The notes beneath the pieces are model-generated. The model did not search any database and had not been told where the DNA came from. It saw only the letters and a list, made by a program, of their open reading frames with translations. A stretch of DNA of 64,000 nt from contig NZ_BMKD01000004.1 in assembly GCF_014643835.1 (NCBI RefSeq), forward strand, positions 62,001-126,000. The letters are read 5' to 3'. The first letter of the stretch is position 1. Every line of letters starts with the position of its first letter. This DNA is from Mucilaginibacter rubeus. Its GTDB lineage: Bacteria > Bacteroidota > Bacteroidia > Sphingobacteriales > Sphingobacteriaceae. Of this stretch, positions 53,643 through 63,631 are shown in pieces. The translations under genes were made by a program, and so were the position numbers.

Positions 53643-54728
53643 ATGTTGAAACAAAGTATCAAGACCAACCTCTGTCTGCTTGCTTTTATCTTTTTCGCAA
53701 ACATTGCTGCCGCGCAGGTTAAAAGCGATACCCCCGCCCCCTTTACGGACAAAGACATGGTGCAATGGGACTATCACTCAACAGTTATTGGCGAAGATTA
53801 TACCATCTACGTACATTTTCCTCCGGGTTATGATACTACTAAAACCAAATACCCGGTATTATACATGACCGATGGCGACTGGAACATGACCGTTGCCATG
53901 AACTGCTTCAACATGCTCCGGCAGGATTATGAAACCACCGAAGCACTCATTGTAGGCATTGGTTACGGCAGCCGCCCAAACCAGCGAAGCCGCGACCTGA
54001 ACCCCGCAACCGGCGGACCAAAGTTCATATCATTTATTGAGCAGGAAGTAATTCCTTTTATACAAAGCAAGTATCGTGTAAGCGATAATAAAGCACTATA
54101 CGGTTATTCGTTTGGTGGCATGTTCACTACCATGGTATTGTTTGAGCACCCCAACCTGTTTAACATGATTTTCATAGGCGCTCCGGGCAACAGCGGCAGT
54201 GAACTGATCCCTTCGGCTAAAAAATACTTCGCCAATAATCATGACATTAACTGCAGGGTATTTTTAGGCGTAGGTTCTTTTGAGCTCTTAACCAGCAAAA
54301 ACATTCAGGATTTTAAAATCTACATGGAAAACCAGCATTGTAAAGGGCTTGATATTGCTACCGCGATCACCCCAAATGCCGGGCATGGGGCAGCATTGGC
54401 GCAAGTAATGCAAAACGCAATAAAATTTGCTTATTGCAAACAGCATAAGGCTATTAATATACCTGCAAAGCAATTGGAACAATATGAAGGTAATTACCAG
54501 ATAGCAGGCGATGAAAAAAACAAATTCAAGACTTATGTTGCTGAAGGCAAACTATATTTCGTCCAAAATGATGCAATACCTATGGTAATTATACCATATG
54601 CAAAAGCATCATTCTTTATGTACGAAAATGAACGGGCCGATATTACTTTCCATACAGAAGGCAACAAAATTTACATGGTGTTCAGCTTTCCAAATGAAAA
54701 ACCAACCCGGCTGGATAAAATAAACTAA
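53643..54728 (+). CDS. Exported alpha/beta-hydrolase-fold esterase
   Basis: This 361-residue exported protein has a signal peptide (AFIFFANIAAAQ), then an esterase D-like hydrolase domain: YTIYVHFPPGYDTTKTKYPVLYMTDGDW, the nucleophile elbow YGYSFGGM with Ser156, and a catalytic histidine in NAGHGAALAQV. The last 70 residues form a beta-rich tail (LEQYEGNYQIAGDEKNKFKTY), seen in other exported Bacteroidota esterases. It could hydrolyse siderophores, acyl sugars or similar esters; substrate unknown. Confidence 0.9.
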   Translation: MLKQSIKTNLCLLAFIFFANIAAAQVKSDTPAPFTDKDMVQWDYHSTVIGEDYTIYVHFPPGYDTTKTKYPVLYMTDGDWNMTVAMNCFNMLRQDYETTEALIVGIGYGSRPNQRSRDLNPATGGPKFISFIEQEVIPFIQSKYRVSDNKALYGYSFGGMFTTMVLFEHPNLFNMIFIGAPGNSGSELIPSAKKYFANNHDINCRVFLGVGSFELLTSKNIQDFKIYMENQHCKGLDIATAITPNAGHGAALAQVMQNAIKFAYCKQHKAINIPAKQLEQYEGNYQIAGDEKNKFKTYVAEGKLYFVQNDAIPMVIIPYAKASFFMYENERADITFHTEGNKIYMVFSFPNEKPTRLDKIN

Positions 54729-54730
54729 AC

Positions 54731-55027
54731 CTATTCCGCACCGTCCAGCAGTGCCGTTAAATCTGGATGATACACAGGAGTCAAGAACTCGGTGACGGTA
54801 AATTCAGCAAGGTTATGCTTGTAAAAGGGATCTTCGGTAATGATCTTCTCTATTTGCTCCCTTGAGCCCGCAAAGGCCAGGATAGCTCCACCCGTGCGCG
54901 GCACCTTAGGCCCCCAAACAACAAATACCTTTTCATCATAATATTTATTAAGATGCTTCAGATGGACCTCCATATAAGCATCAATCTCTTCAAGAGGGGC
55001 GATATACTTAAGATCGATGAAAAACAT
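54731..55027 (-). CDS. YciI family protein
   Basis: This 98-residue soluble protein has the YciI fold with FFIDLKYIAPLEEID, VVWGPKVPRTGGAILAF and DPFYKHNLAEFTVTEF. The Asp in DPF and a His are the usual putative catalytic pair. Reaction unknown. The stop faces that of the esterase two bases away. Confidence 0.88.
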   Translation of the reverse strand: MFFIDLKYIAPLEEIDAYMEVHLKHLNKYYDEKVFVVWGPKVPRTGGAILAFAGSREQIEKIITEDPFYKHNLAEFTVTEFLTPVYHPDLTALLDGAE

Positions 55028-55059
55028 AAGCGTTAAGTTTAATATTCGGTATTTGGAAT

Positions 55060-55671
55060 TTATTTGTACTTCCAGTGCCTTGATTTACCCTCAGTAAGCC
55101 ACTCAGCGGCGGTTTCCATACGCTTAAGGCGGGTGGCCTCGGTTTTGGCTTCGGTTATCCATTCAATATACTCCTTTTTCTGCGAGTAGCTGAATTGGTT
55201 AAGGTTTAACCAGGCTTGCGGATGAGCTTCTAAAAATTTCACGAAGTAGTCAGGTACTACCAGCTCGTCGCGTTGGGCGGGCGACTTCTTTTGGGAAGCC
55301 GGCCTGGGTTTATTATCTTCATTTAGGACCATCGCCTGCTGTATAAACGCTATAAGTATTTCCTTTGGAGGAAGGCCATCAATACTGGTCAGGCGGCCGA
55401 AGCTACCTGCAGCCTGATCGGCCAGGCTTAATACCTTTTGTGGGTCGTATAATAACGATGCCTTCCAAAAACCAAATGAGCAATGTTGTTTAAAAGCGGC
55501 CATATTGCAAACCACACCTTTATAATCAAAAAAAGGCATGCTCCATTTCATGGTTTCAATTATCATAGGCGAGGCTTCATGCACCACAGCTCTCAGATAG
55601 TTTAAAATTGGCTTTGCAAATTCGGGCGATTTTTCGATGTAGGCATCAACCCGATTATCGTAATGTTCCAT
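55060..55671 (-). CDS. YdeI/OmdA and DUF1801-type protein
   Basis: This 203-residue soluble protein has an N-terminal DUF1801-like domain (FAKPILNYLRAVVHEASPMIIETMKWSMPFFDYKGVVCNMAAFKQHCSFGFW). The C-terminal YdeI/OmdA region (VPDYFVKFLEAHPQAWLNLNQFSYSQKKEYIEWITEAKTEATRLKRMETAAEWLTEGKS) follows. YdeI-type proteins were linked to bacteriocin protection, but no mechanism is settled. It may share a transcript with the YciI gene. Confidence 0.88.
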   Translation of the reverse strand: MEHYDNRVDAYIEKSPEFAKPILNYLRAVVHEASPMIIETMKWSMPFFDYKGVVCNMAAFKQHCSFGFWKASLLYDPQKVLSLADQAAGSFGRLTSIDGLPPKEILIAFIQQAMVLNEDNKPRPASQKKSPAQRDELVVPDYFVKFLEAHPQAWLNLNQFSYSQKKEYIEWITEAKTEATRLKRMETAAEWLTEGKSRHWKYK

Positions 55672-55752
55672 AATTAAAGTTAGCGATTACAATAACTCCG
55701 GCAAAATGGATTTAAATACGCCCTACCAAAACCAAGCGCGGACAAGCTCCTG

Positions 55753-55789
55753 CAAAAAAGGCCCGCTTCAAAAAGAAGCGGGCCTTAAA
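55753..55789. terminator. Rho-independent terminator after gyrB
   Basis: AAGGCCCGCTTC pairs with GAAGCGGGCCTT around AAAAA. On the minus strand a T run follows, so it would end gyrB. A short GGGG/CCCC repeat (about 55808-55830) lies between it and the gyrB stop. Confidence 0.85.
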
Positions 55790-55829
55790 AATTGTATCAA
55801 CCATCTCTCCCCTTCAGGGGTCGGGGGGC

Positions 55830-57794
<1,965 letters not shown>

Positions 57795-57810
57795 TTAATG
57801 AAACAATCTT

Positions 57811-57818
57811 CAAAATTA
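57811..57818 (-). promoter_or_regulatory. -7 box of gyrB
   Basis: On the minus strand this reads TAATTTTG, 22 bases before the start codon. The upstream element is not clear. Confidence 0.45.
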
Positions 57819-57879
57819 CAAAAAATACCCCGTATTAACGATTATTTGTGGATAAAAGTACTGTTGTGGAGAGTTGTCT

Positions 57880-58302
57880 GAATCAGAATTTACAGGATTT
57901 TAGAATTGTCAGAATACTTTGTCTGAACTCGAATTTTATAGAATTTAAAGGATTTATAGAATTTGTTGTATTTCCAACCCTGGCAATGCATTAATAATTT
58001 TAAAGAATCCAATTCATAAGTTCCGAAATCAAAAATCCGATATTCAAAATCATTAATGGCGTTGCCTGCGGCCGGGCTATCCGCTCATACGCCTGCAGGC
58101 ATTACCCTCAGGCCGGTATCCGCTACTATCCCTAATGCAAATTTACAGACCATAAAAACCTTTGAGGCAAACCAACCTTTGCGGCATTAGCGCCTTAGCG
58201 TGAAAAAAATCTTCGTTTTCAAATAACGGACTGCCGCAACAAACATCATCTACACATTCGCGTTCTGAAATCTGCACATCTGATTATCTGCACATCCGAT
58301 TA
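57880..58302. repeat. Repeat-filled intergenic region
   Basis: Quasi-periodic phrases of CTGAATCAGAATTT and AGGATTTATAGAATTT type occupy 57880-57965, and TCCGAAAT-type words 58018-58050. 58058-58136 is a second copy of the GC-rich repeat at 33328. 58175-58202 has GCATTAGCGCCTTAGCGTG, and 58262-58302 has two TCTGCACATC words. No gene is seen. Confidence 0.65.
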
Positions 58303-58322
58303 GGATACTTGCAATGAAAGAT

Positions 58323-58330
58323 TATCTTTG
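58323..58330 (+). promoter_or_regulatory. -7 box of the OmpH-like gene
   Basis: TATCTTTG lies 33 bases before the ATG at 58364 and rules out an upstream in-frame start at 58328. Confidence 0.55.
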
Positions 58331-58363
58331 TCAAAATTTTATAATAATTTTCAGATTGACAGA

Positions 58364-58957
58364 ATGAAAACCAGTGCTTCAGTTTTAACCAAACTTACTT
58401 TAGGATTAGCAATTGCAGGTAGCGTTGCGGCCTGTACTCAAAATAAAACCGCCGATAAACCGGCTGCTGCAACCACAGCAACTCCTGATAAAGAAACTAT
58501 TGTTTATGTAAACTCCGATTCTCTATTAAACAAGTACGATTACTTTAAGGATATGTCAAAACGCCTTGAAGAAAAAGGCAAAGCATCACAAACCGATCTG
58601 CAAAACCGCGGTCAGGCTTTTCAGCGCCAGGTTGCCGAGTACCAGAAAAATCAGGCTACTATGCCTGCCGATCAGCGCCAGGCTACTGAGCAACAGTTAC
58701 AGCGTAAACAACAGGAATTACAGGGCTACTCTCAAAATGCAGGTGCCGAATTCCAAAACGAGCAAGCCTCTGAAAATGCTAAGCTGTATGATAAAATTGC
58801 CGACTTTGTAAAAGGTTATGCTAAAGAAAAAGGCTACAAACTGGTGTTAACCTATTCAAAAGCCAATCCAACCGTATTGTATGGTGATCCATCTTTAGAT
58901 GTTACCGTTGACGTTGCCAAACGCCTTAACGAAGCTTACGCTAAAGACAAAAAATAA
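58364..58957 (+). CDS. OmpH/Skp-like lipoprotein
   Basis: This 197-residue protein begins MKTSASVLTKLTLGLAIAGSVAACTQNK, a lipoprotein signal with cysteine at about residue 24. The mature part has the OmpH/Skp pattern: IVYVNSDSLLNKYDYFKDM, then a long coiled coil rich in Q, K and A (QRQVAEYQKNQATMPADQRQ) and an end region KGYKLVLTYSKANPTVLYGDPSLDVT. Skp is a chaperone for outer-membrane proteins; the lipidated form is common in Bacteroidota. Confidence 0.92.
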   Translation: MKTSASVLTKLTLGLAIAGSVAACTQNKTADKPAAATTATPDKETIVYVNSDSLLNKYDYFKDMSKRLEEKGKASQTDLQNRGQAFQRQVAEYQKNQATMPADQRQATEQQLQRKQQELQGYSQNAGAEFQNEQASENAKLYDKIADFVKGYAKEKGYKLVLTYSKANPTVLYGDPSLDVTVDVAKRLNEAYAKDKK

Positions 58958-58962
58958 TATAC

Positions 58963-59040
58963 GATTTGAAAATTTGATGATGTAGTAATTTGAAAATTAC
59001 AAGTCATTTTCAAATATTCAAATTGACACATTTTCAAATT
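58963..59040. repeat. Inverted pair of ATTTGAAAAT phrases
   Basis: GATTTGAAAATTTGATGATG (from 58963) with a second AATTTGAAAAT at about 58987 is mirrored by ATTTTCAAATATTCAAATTG and ATTTTCAAATT (59006-59040). Both arms have a period of about 20 bases. Confidence 0.7.
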
Positions 59041-59068
59041 AAAACCTCAACTTCGGTTGAGGTTTTTT
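59041..59068 (+). terminator. Rho-independent terminator
   Basis: AAAACCTCAAC pairs with GTTGAGGTTTT around TTCG, a stable tetraloop, followed by T residues. Confidence 0.92.
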
Positions 59069-59081
59069 AATTTAGGACAAT

Positions 59082-59561
59082 ATGGAAAATACGGCACACG
59101 AAAAATTTATGCGCATAGCCATTGAGTTGGCCGAAGACAATGTAAAGCGCGGAATGGGCGGGCCTTTTGGGGCCGTAATTGTTAAGGACGGCATGATCAT
59201 AGCCCGCAGCGCCAACCGTGTTGTGCCCACTAATGACCCTACCGCACACGCCGAAGTCTCGGTGATCCGTCTGGCCTGCCAGGAACTGGGAACCTATAAT
59301 TTATCAGGCTGCGAAATTTATACCAGCTGCGAACCATGCCCCATGTGCCTGGGTGCCATTTACTGGGCCCGTATCGATAAAATTTATTACGCCAATACCA
59401 AAGCCGATGCGGCCGCGATAGGTTTCGACGATCATTTTATTTATGATGAACTGGGCTGTACCATGGAAAAACGCAAGCTCCCTTTTGTCCAAATCCTTCG
59501 TGATGAAGCGTTAACCGCCTTTAAACTTTGGGAAACAACCGAGCATAAAGATCATTATTGA
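59082..59561 (+). CDS. guaD: Guanine deaminase (cytidine deaminase fold)
   Basis: GuaD converts guanine to xanthine. The 159-residue protein has the zinc site HAEV (His56, Glu58) and PCPMC (Cys86, Cys89). The surrounding LGTYNLSGCEIYTSCEPCPMCLGAIYWARIDKIYYAN and IGFDDHFIYDEL match the Bacillus GuaD type rather than TadA. A tRNA adenosine deaminase role is less likely, since the FDDxFIYDE tail is typical of GuaD. Confidence 0.9.
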   Translation: MENTAHEKFMRIAIELAEDNVKRGMGGPFGAVIVKDGMIIARSANRVVPTNDPTAHAEVSVIRLACQELGTYNLSGCEIYTSCEPCPMCLGAIYWARIDKIYYANTKADAAAIGFDDHFIYDELGCTMEKRKLPFVQILRDEALTAFKLWETTEHKDHY

Positions 59562-59578
59562 CCGGGATTTGGGGGAGG

Positions 59579-59670
59579 ACATTTTGTCTGAACCCGGATT
59601 TGTAGGATTTATCAGATGGGCAGGACTTTGATTCTCATTTGCAAATCAAAATCCATCAATCCCTAAAATC
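59579..59670. repeat. Short-period GGATTT phrase
   Basis: Words such as TTTGTCTGAACCCGGATTTG and AGGATTTATCAG recur and resemble 57880-57965. The stretch is non-coding. Confidence 0.55.
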
Positions 59671-59673
59671 TGC

Positions 59674-60087
59674 TTAATCCTGGTTTTCCTCCTGCTCTTC
59701 AAAAAAATTATCTTTCAGGTCATCAATCTCGCGCCTGTCGGCCTTAGTGGGGCGGCCCGTGCCACGATCACGCTTCAGTATCGGGGCATGAAACATTGAT
59801 TTAAAGGCCTGGGTTTGTTCAACAGGAGTTATATCCTCGTAAAAATTGACAGCCGTTTTGGCGTCTACCCGGTTTTCCAACAAGCCGGTTACTTTTACAA
59901 CCTTGCGTTCAATGCCCTTTGCTACCTGGTAAACATCGCCAATTTTCACCTCGTATGACGGCTTGATGTTTTTACCGTCCAGCTTGATGCGGCCGGCCTT
60001 ACAGGCATCAGAAGCCAGCGTACGTGTTTTAAACACGCGGATGGCCCACAGGTATTTATCTATTCTCAGTTTCTCTTTTTCGGCCAT
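59674..60087 (-). CDS. S4-domain RNA-binding protein (Hsp15-like)
   Basis: This 137-residue protein begins with an S4 domain: LRIDKYLWAIRVFKTRTLASDACKAGRIKLDGKNIKPSYEVKIGD, followed by KGIERKVVKV. Hsp15 relatives bind stalled 50S subunits carrying nascent chains. The ATG at 60087 was chosen because the frame further up starts with TTG. The stop of the upstream ADP-ribosylglycohydrolase gene lies only six bases before this start, so the two are cotranscribed. Confidence 0.92.
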   Translation of the reverse strand: MAEKEKLRIDKYLWAIRVFKTRTLASDACKAGRIKLDGKNIKPSYEVKIGDVYQVAKGIERKVVKVTGLLENRVDAKTAVNFYEDITPVEQTQAFKSMFHAPILKRDRGTGRPTKADRREIDDLKDNFFEEQEENQD

Positions 60088-60092
60088 AACAT

Positions 60093-61043
60093 TCAATTGC
60101 TTTTATATTTACTGGCCAGGCGTTCGGCCAATGCATCAATATCATTTTTCCGGGCAAGCATAAGTACCCAATGTTCCGGAATACTTTCAAAACCATAAAT
60201 TAAACCAGCCAATCCACCTGTTACCGCTGCGGTGGTATCGGTATCAAGGCCCAAATTTACAGATTTTAATACGGCTTCGCTATAGTTCGTTGTGGTTAAC
60301 AAACACCAAATTGCCGCTTCAAGAGTATGCAGTACGTACCCGCTACTTTGTATTTCAGTTACAGGCAGCATGTAAATATCGCCTTTCAATAACCTGTCAA
60401 ACAAGGCTATTTCATCAGGGTTAATAGTTGTTCCCTCTAAAAACGAAGACACTTCAGTCTTTACTTTCTGATAAACAGATTCAGGATCATTATTTGCCAG
60501 CAAGCTACGGGCAAACTCCAGGTAATAAAAACAAGCTATTACTGAACGCACATGTCCATGTGTTATAGATGATACCTCTTTTGCGATGGCAAAACGCTCT
60601 TTTACAGGCTTATCTTTTATGTAAAATAGTAGAGGCAGAATCCGCATTAACGAACCATTGCCATTTGATGATTCATCGAACTCACCGGCCAGATCGGGCC
60701 GTACTTTGTGTAAAACCCGTTCAATAGCAACTCGGGTTGCCATGCCTACGTCAAACACCTCTCCGCGCGCAGTCCATTGTTCGTTATATAACCAGTTAAC
60801 AAAACTATCGGCAATTTTTTGCAAACTATAACCATCTGCTAAAACATCGGCGAGACAAAAAGTCAACGAACTATCGTCCGACCATGTACCCGGCGGCTGT
60901 CCATAAGTACCGAAACCGGTCATATCAGTTACCGGCTTTTTAGCAATGTCTTCCCGCGATTTAAATTCAACAGGAACACCCAGTGCGTCGCCAACGGCTA
61001 CACCAAATAATACGTCTTTATAAAAATTACGATTCACAGTCAC
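60093..61043 (-). CDS. ADP-ribosylglycohydrolase family protein
   Basis: This 316-residue all-helical protein has the ARH/DraG family features: VLFGVAVGDALGVPVEF near the start, the metal-binding TWSDDSSL (53-60), and the C-terminal NLGLDTDTTAAVTGGLAGLIYG with two further metal-binding Asp residues. Such enzymes remove ADP-ribose from proteins, or from nucleic acids. No ADP-ribosyltransferase is nearby. The target is unknown. Confidence 0.93.
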   Translation of the reverse strand: MTVNRNFYKDVLFGVAVGDALGVPVEFKSREDIAKKPVTDMTGFGTYGQPPGTWSDDSSLTFCLADVLADGYSLQKIADSFVNWLYNEQWTARGEVFDVGMATRVAIERVLHKVRPDLAGEFDESSNGNGSLMRILPLLFYIKDKPVKERFAIAKEVSSITHGHVRSVIACFYYLEFARSLLANNDPESVYQKVKTEVSSFLEGTTINPDEIALFDRLLKGDIYMLPVTEIQSSGYVLHTLEAAIWCLLTTTNYSEAVLKSVNLGLDTDTTAAVTGGLAGLIYGFESIPEHWVLMLARKNDIDALAERLASKYKSN

Positions 61044-61113
61044 AAGGGCTAATTAACACAACATTTTTTAATATGCTGGCAAATCAACAACCGCAAAACT
61101 TCGTTTTTACAAT

Positions 61114-61308
61114 TTACTTGGGCAGGTCTTTTTTAATGAACTTATGATAAAGGTATTCGGCATAACCAACACTAACATAATCCGGAAATTTCCAGTGTGG
61201 ATAATAGCGCCTTTGGATGTATTTGAGTAAACTAAAAAACAAAACGCTTAAGATAAGCAGCAGTGCCACCGAAAGCAAAATAACTGCAAATAGTACTAAA
61301 GGGGTCAT
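61114..61308 (-). CDS. Small single-span membrane protein
   Basis: This 64-residue protein has one long hydrophobic helix (LFAVILLSVALLLILSVLFF) and a basic, aromatic-rich cytoplasmic tail (YIQRRYYPHWKFPDYV). No family is recognised. It could be the first gene of the unit that continues with the ADP-ribosylglycohydrolase, 70 bases downstream. Confidence 0.6.
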   Translation of the reverse strand: MTPLVLFAVILLSVALLLILSVLFFSLLKYIQRRYYPHWKFPDYVSVGYAEYLYHKFIKKDLPK

Positions 61309-61557
61309 ATTGGGAATAATTTGTTAACAGCAATAAATTAAAAGGTTAAAACAATTATACCAATATTCAGCTAAGCTAACAGATTGATATAATAAGCAGT
61401 TATACGATAAGTAAAGTGCTAATGTTTACTGTTTTATAAACTTATTTACCAACAACATTAACAAATAACAATAAATAAACGCTCTTTTAAAATCAAGTTA
61501 TTTACCCAAAAATCTATTATACCAACCCCGGAATTATACCTATAAGCGCCCGTTGAA
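61309..61557. other. AT-rich intergenic region
   Basis: No gene or clear element is seen in this stretch. It marks the left margin of the degraded phage-like region. Confidence 0.4.
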
Positions 61558-61600
61558 ATAAAAAAAGTAAGCCTCCCCGACACTCGCTGTCCGGAAGGCT
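61558..61600 (-). terminator. Terminator, minus strand
   Basis: On the minus strand AGCCTTCCGGACA pairs with TGTCGGGGAGGCT and is followed by TAC and seven T residues. It would have ended transcripts of the lysozyme remnant. Confidence 0.8.
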
Positions 61601-61737
61601 TTGACACCTAATTAGTTTAAACGTTGGTTTCCGTTTACATAAAATTAAGGCTTACTTAATGTTTTTTATATAGCTACCCATCGATTGTCCGGATATTGTA
61701 TAAATGTGTGTAAAACAAGGCTCTGTAAGTCAAAATA

Positions 61738-61932
61738 TTATACGCAAACATTCAAAAAAAGGTCATCACATTGGATTTGAGTGATGATATCACCTTCTTT
61801 TACTGGTTTACTGTTCGGATAATAAGTACAGCCTATACAGATAGTCCAAACACCTACAATATCTTTGTAAGCATGTAAAACTACACCTTCTTCATTCTTA
61901 ATGAATCTCAAGCCTTCTTTATCAATTTCACA
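61738..61932 (-). pseudogene. GH24 (phage-type) lysozyme remnant
   Basis: The minus-strand frame from 61932 to a stop at 61738 encodes 64 residues. They include LRFIKNEEGVVLHAYKDIVG and VWTICIGCTYYPNSKPVKEG, followed by DIITQIQCDDLF. This matches the N-terminal half of GH24 lysozymes, with the catalytic Glu (EEG), Asp (AYKD) and Thr (VWTI) recognisable. The usual GYG after Thr has become CIGC. There is no start codon, a stop lies directly upstream, and the C-terminal half is missing. It is a decayed phage or prophage-derived endolysin gene. Confidence 0.8.
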
Positions 61933-61959
61933 TTAATAAATATTAGACCGAAGTATTTT

Positions 61960-61967
61960 TATCTTTG
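61960..61967 (+). promoter_or_regulatory. -7 box of the four-span membrane protein gene
   Basis: TATCTTTG lies 17 bases before the start at 61985. Confidence 0.55.
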
Positions 61968-61984
61968 ATAACCGAACCTACAGG

Positions 61985-62407
61985 ATGAATATCTTTAAAA
62001 CGATTTTAGGAGTTTTATTTGCCTTTTTAATTTTTACTGGCCTGATATCTGCATTAGCATACGCCAACCCTTTAAATGATTTTATGGCTAAAAACATTGT
62101 TACTGATGCAATGTATCATTTCCTTGTGTTTTTCATTCTGTGTTTTGTTCTGATAGTACTTACTGCTTATTTCGTTCCCCGGCCTAAAAAAATCGGGGTT
62201 TCAATATCGACCATCATTTCTTATTTGCTTGTTGGTGTAGCAATCTTTTACCAATTTGCTATATTGAAAAACCCTGTCAATTTCGTTTTGCCGTTCAGCG
62301 TATCAGGAGTAGTTTTAGGTTTGTCTTTAGGACTACTTTTAAGCAAAAGACTTTTTAAAAAGAAAGGTTGGGATTCTACCAAAGCAATCGAATTGGAGAC
62401 TTATTGA
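61985..62407 (+). CDS. Four-span membrane protein of unknown function
   Basis: This 140-residue protein has four hydrophobic segments (about 5-27, 44-64, 76-93 and 100-118) and a basic tail. There is no recognised family. It lies between the lysozyme and integrase remnants and is AT-rich like them, so it probably arrived with the element or was placed there by its decay. Its own promoter box is intact. Confidence 0.65.
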   Translation: MNIFKTILGVLFAFLIFTGLISALAYANPLNDFMAKNIVTDAMYHFLVFFILCFVLIVLTAYFVPRPKKIGVSISTIISYLLVGVAIFYQFAILKNPVNFVLPFSVSGVVLGLSLGLLLSKRLFKKKGWDSTKAIELETY

Positions 62408-62549
62408 AATTCCGGGGTGAATTTTCACTATACTCTTTAGGGTATTCTGTTTTTTCGCCATTATAAGTAATGGAGTAGCGAACAAACCACTTTTTATTAT
62501 CTTTGTCCCTGCTAATCTTCTTCGGAAGTGTGCAAGTAAATAAATTCAT
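62376..62549 (-). pseudogene. Tyrosine recombinase (integrase) N-terminal remnant
   Basis: The minus-strand frame starts at ATG 62549 and runs MNLFTCTLPKKISRDKDN, then KKWFVRYSITYNGEKTEYPK, to a stop at 62376. The first 45 residues look like the N-terminal start of Bacteroidota phage-type integrases (WFVRYSITYNGEK). The frame then crosses into the 3' end of the membrane protein gene, so the core-binding and catalytic domains (R...HxxR...Y) are lost. It records a deletion or rearrangement with a junction near 62410-62430. Confidence 0.65.
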
Positions 62550-62579
62550 AACTCAAAAAACATTAATATAAGGTAATCA

Positions 62580-62600
62580 ATTTTGTCCCTGTTTTGTCCC
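62580..62600. repeat. Tandem TTTTGTCCCT repeat near the integrase remnant
   Basis: TTTTGTCCCTGTTTTGTCCC holds two direct copies of TTTTGTCCC. It lies 30 bases upstream of the integrase start and could be an arm-type recombinase site, but this is speculative. Confidence 0.35.
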
Positions 62601-62674
62601 TTTATGGCCATGAAGGCATCAAAACAGCATAAAAGTAAAAAATCCTTTAATTTGCCAAAAGTTTAATTTCACCA

Positions 62675-63490
62675 ATGCAAGATCTTAAAAAACTGATTGA
62701 AGAGGCCTGGGAAGACAGGAACCTGCTGAACTATAATGAATACACCAACGCCATTGAAACCGTTATTGACCGTTTGGACAAAGGCGAGATCCGTGTGGCC
62801 GAACCCATTGGCACACGCTGGCATGTAAATGAGTGGATTAAAAAGGCGGTTGTTTTGTATTTCCCGACCAGGCAGATGGAAGAAATTAAAACCGGCCCTT
62901 TTGTTTTTCATGACAAAATGAAACTCAAAACGGATTACAAGCAAACCGGCGTTCGCGTGGTACCTCATGGTATTGCCCGCTACGGTGCCCACCTGGCCAA
63001 AGGTGTTATCATGATGCCATCGTACGTAAATATTGGCGCTTATGTTGATGAAGGCACCATGGTTGATACCTGGGCTACTGTAGGCTCATGTGCGCAGATT
63101 GGCAAACATGTACACTTAAGCGGTGGTGTTGGTATTGGTGGTGTTTTAGAACCGCTACAGGCTGCCCCGGTTATTATTGAAGATAACTGCTTTATTGGTT
63201 CACGTGCCATTGTTGTTGAGGGCGTACATGTTGAACATGAAGCTGTATTAGGTGCAAACGTGGTATTAACCGCATCAACCAAAATCATCGATGTTACCCA
63301 CAGCACCCCGGTTGAATATAAAGGCCGCGTACCTGCCCGCTCGGTGGTAATTCCGGGTTCATATACCAAAAAGTTTGCTGCCGGCGAATACCAGGTGCCT
63401 TGCGCCCTCATCATCGGCACCCGCAAGGAATCAACCGACAAAAAAACGTCATTAAATGACGCCCTGCGTGAAAACAACGTAGCGGTATAA
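62675..63490 (+). CDS. dapD: 2,3,4,5-tetrahydropyridine-2,6-dicarboxylate N-succinyltransferase
   Basis: DapD transfers succinyl groups in lysine and diaminopimelate synthesis. The 271-residue protein has an N-terminal helical domain (LKKLIEEAWEDRNLLNY) and a left-handed beta-helix of hexapeptide repeats (PSYVNIGAYVDEGTMVDTWATVGSCAQIGKHVHLSGGVGIGG). The C-terminal GARAVVVPG-like stretch (ARSVVIPGSYTKKF) is also present. The length matches the family. It is complete and functional-looking, immediately right of the degraded phage-like region. Confidence 0.97.
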   Translation: MQDLKKLIEEAWEDRNLLNYNEYTNAIETVIDRLDKGEIRVAEPIGTRWHVNEWIKKAVVLYFPTRQMEEIKTGPFVFHDKMKLKTDYKQTGVRVVPHGIARYGAHLAKGVIMMPSYVNIGAYVDEGTMVDTWATVGSCAQIGKHVHLSGGVGIGGVLEPLQAAPVIIEDNCFIGSRAIVVEGVHVEHEAVLGANVVLTASTKIIDVTHSTPVEYKGRVPARSVVIPGSYTKKFAAGEYQVPCALIIGTRKESTDKKTSLNDALRENNVAV

Positions 63491-63494
63491 TTAT

Positions 63495-63626
63495 AGATAT
63501 GAGATATCAGATGTGAGATATGAGATTTTGCATGGTAAAGATTCCGGCAATACCTTTATTTCACATCTGCTATATTCCTCTGAGAATGCAGCATTTCTCA
63601 CGTCTCATATCTCACATCTCATATCT
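63495..63626. repeat. Inverted pair of AGATATGAG phrases
   Basis: AGATATGAGATATCAGATGT and further GAGATATGAGAT words (63495-63526) are mirrored by CTCATATCTCACATCTCATA words (63597-63626). It lies between dapD and the glycosyltransferase and could form a long hairpin in RNA. Confidence 0.75.
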
Positions 63627-63631
63627 AAAAC

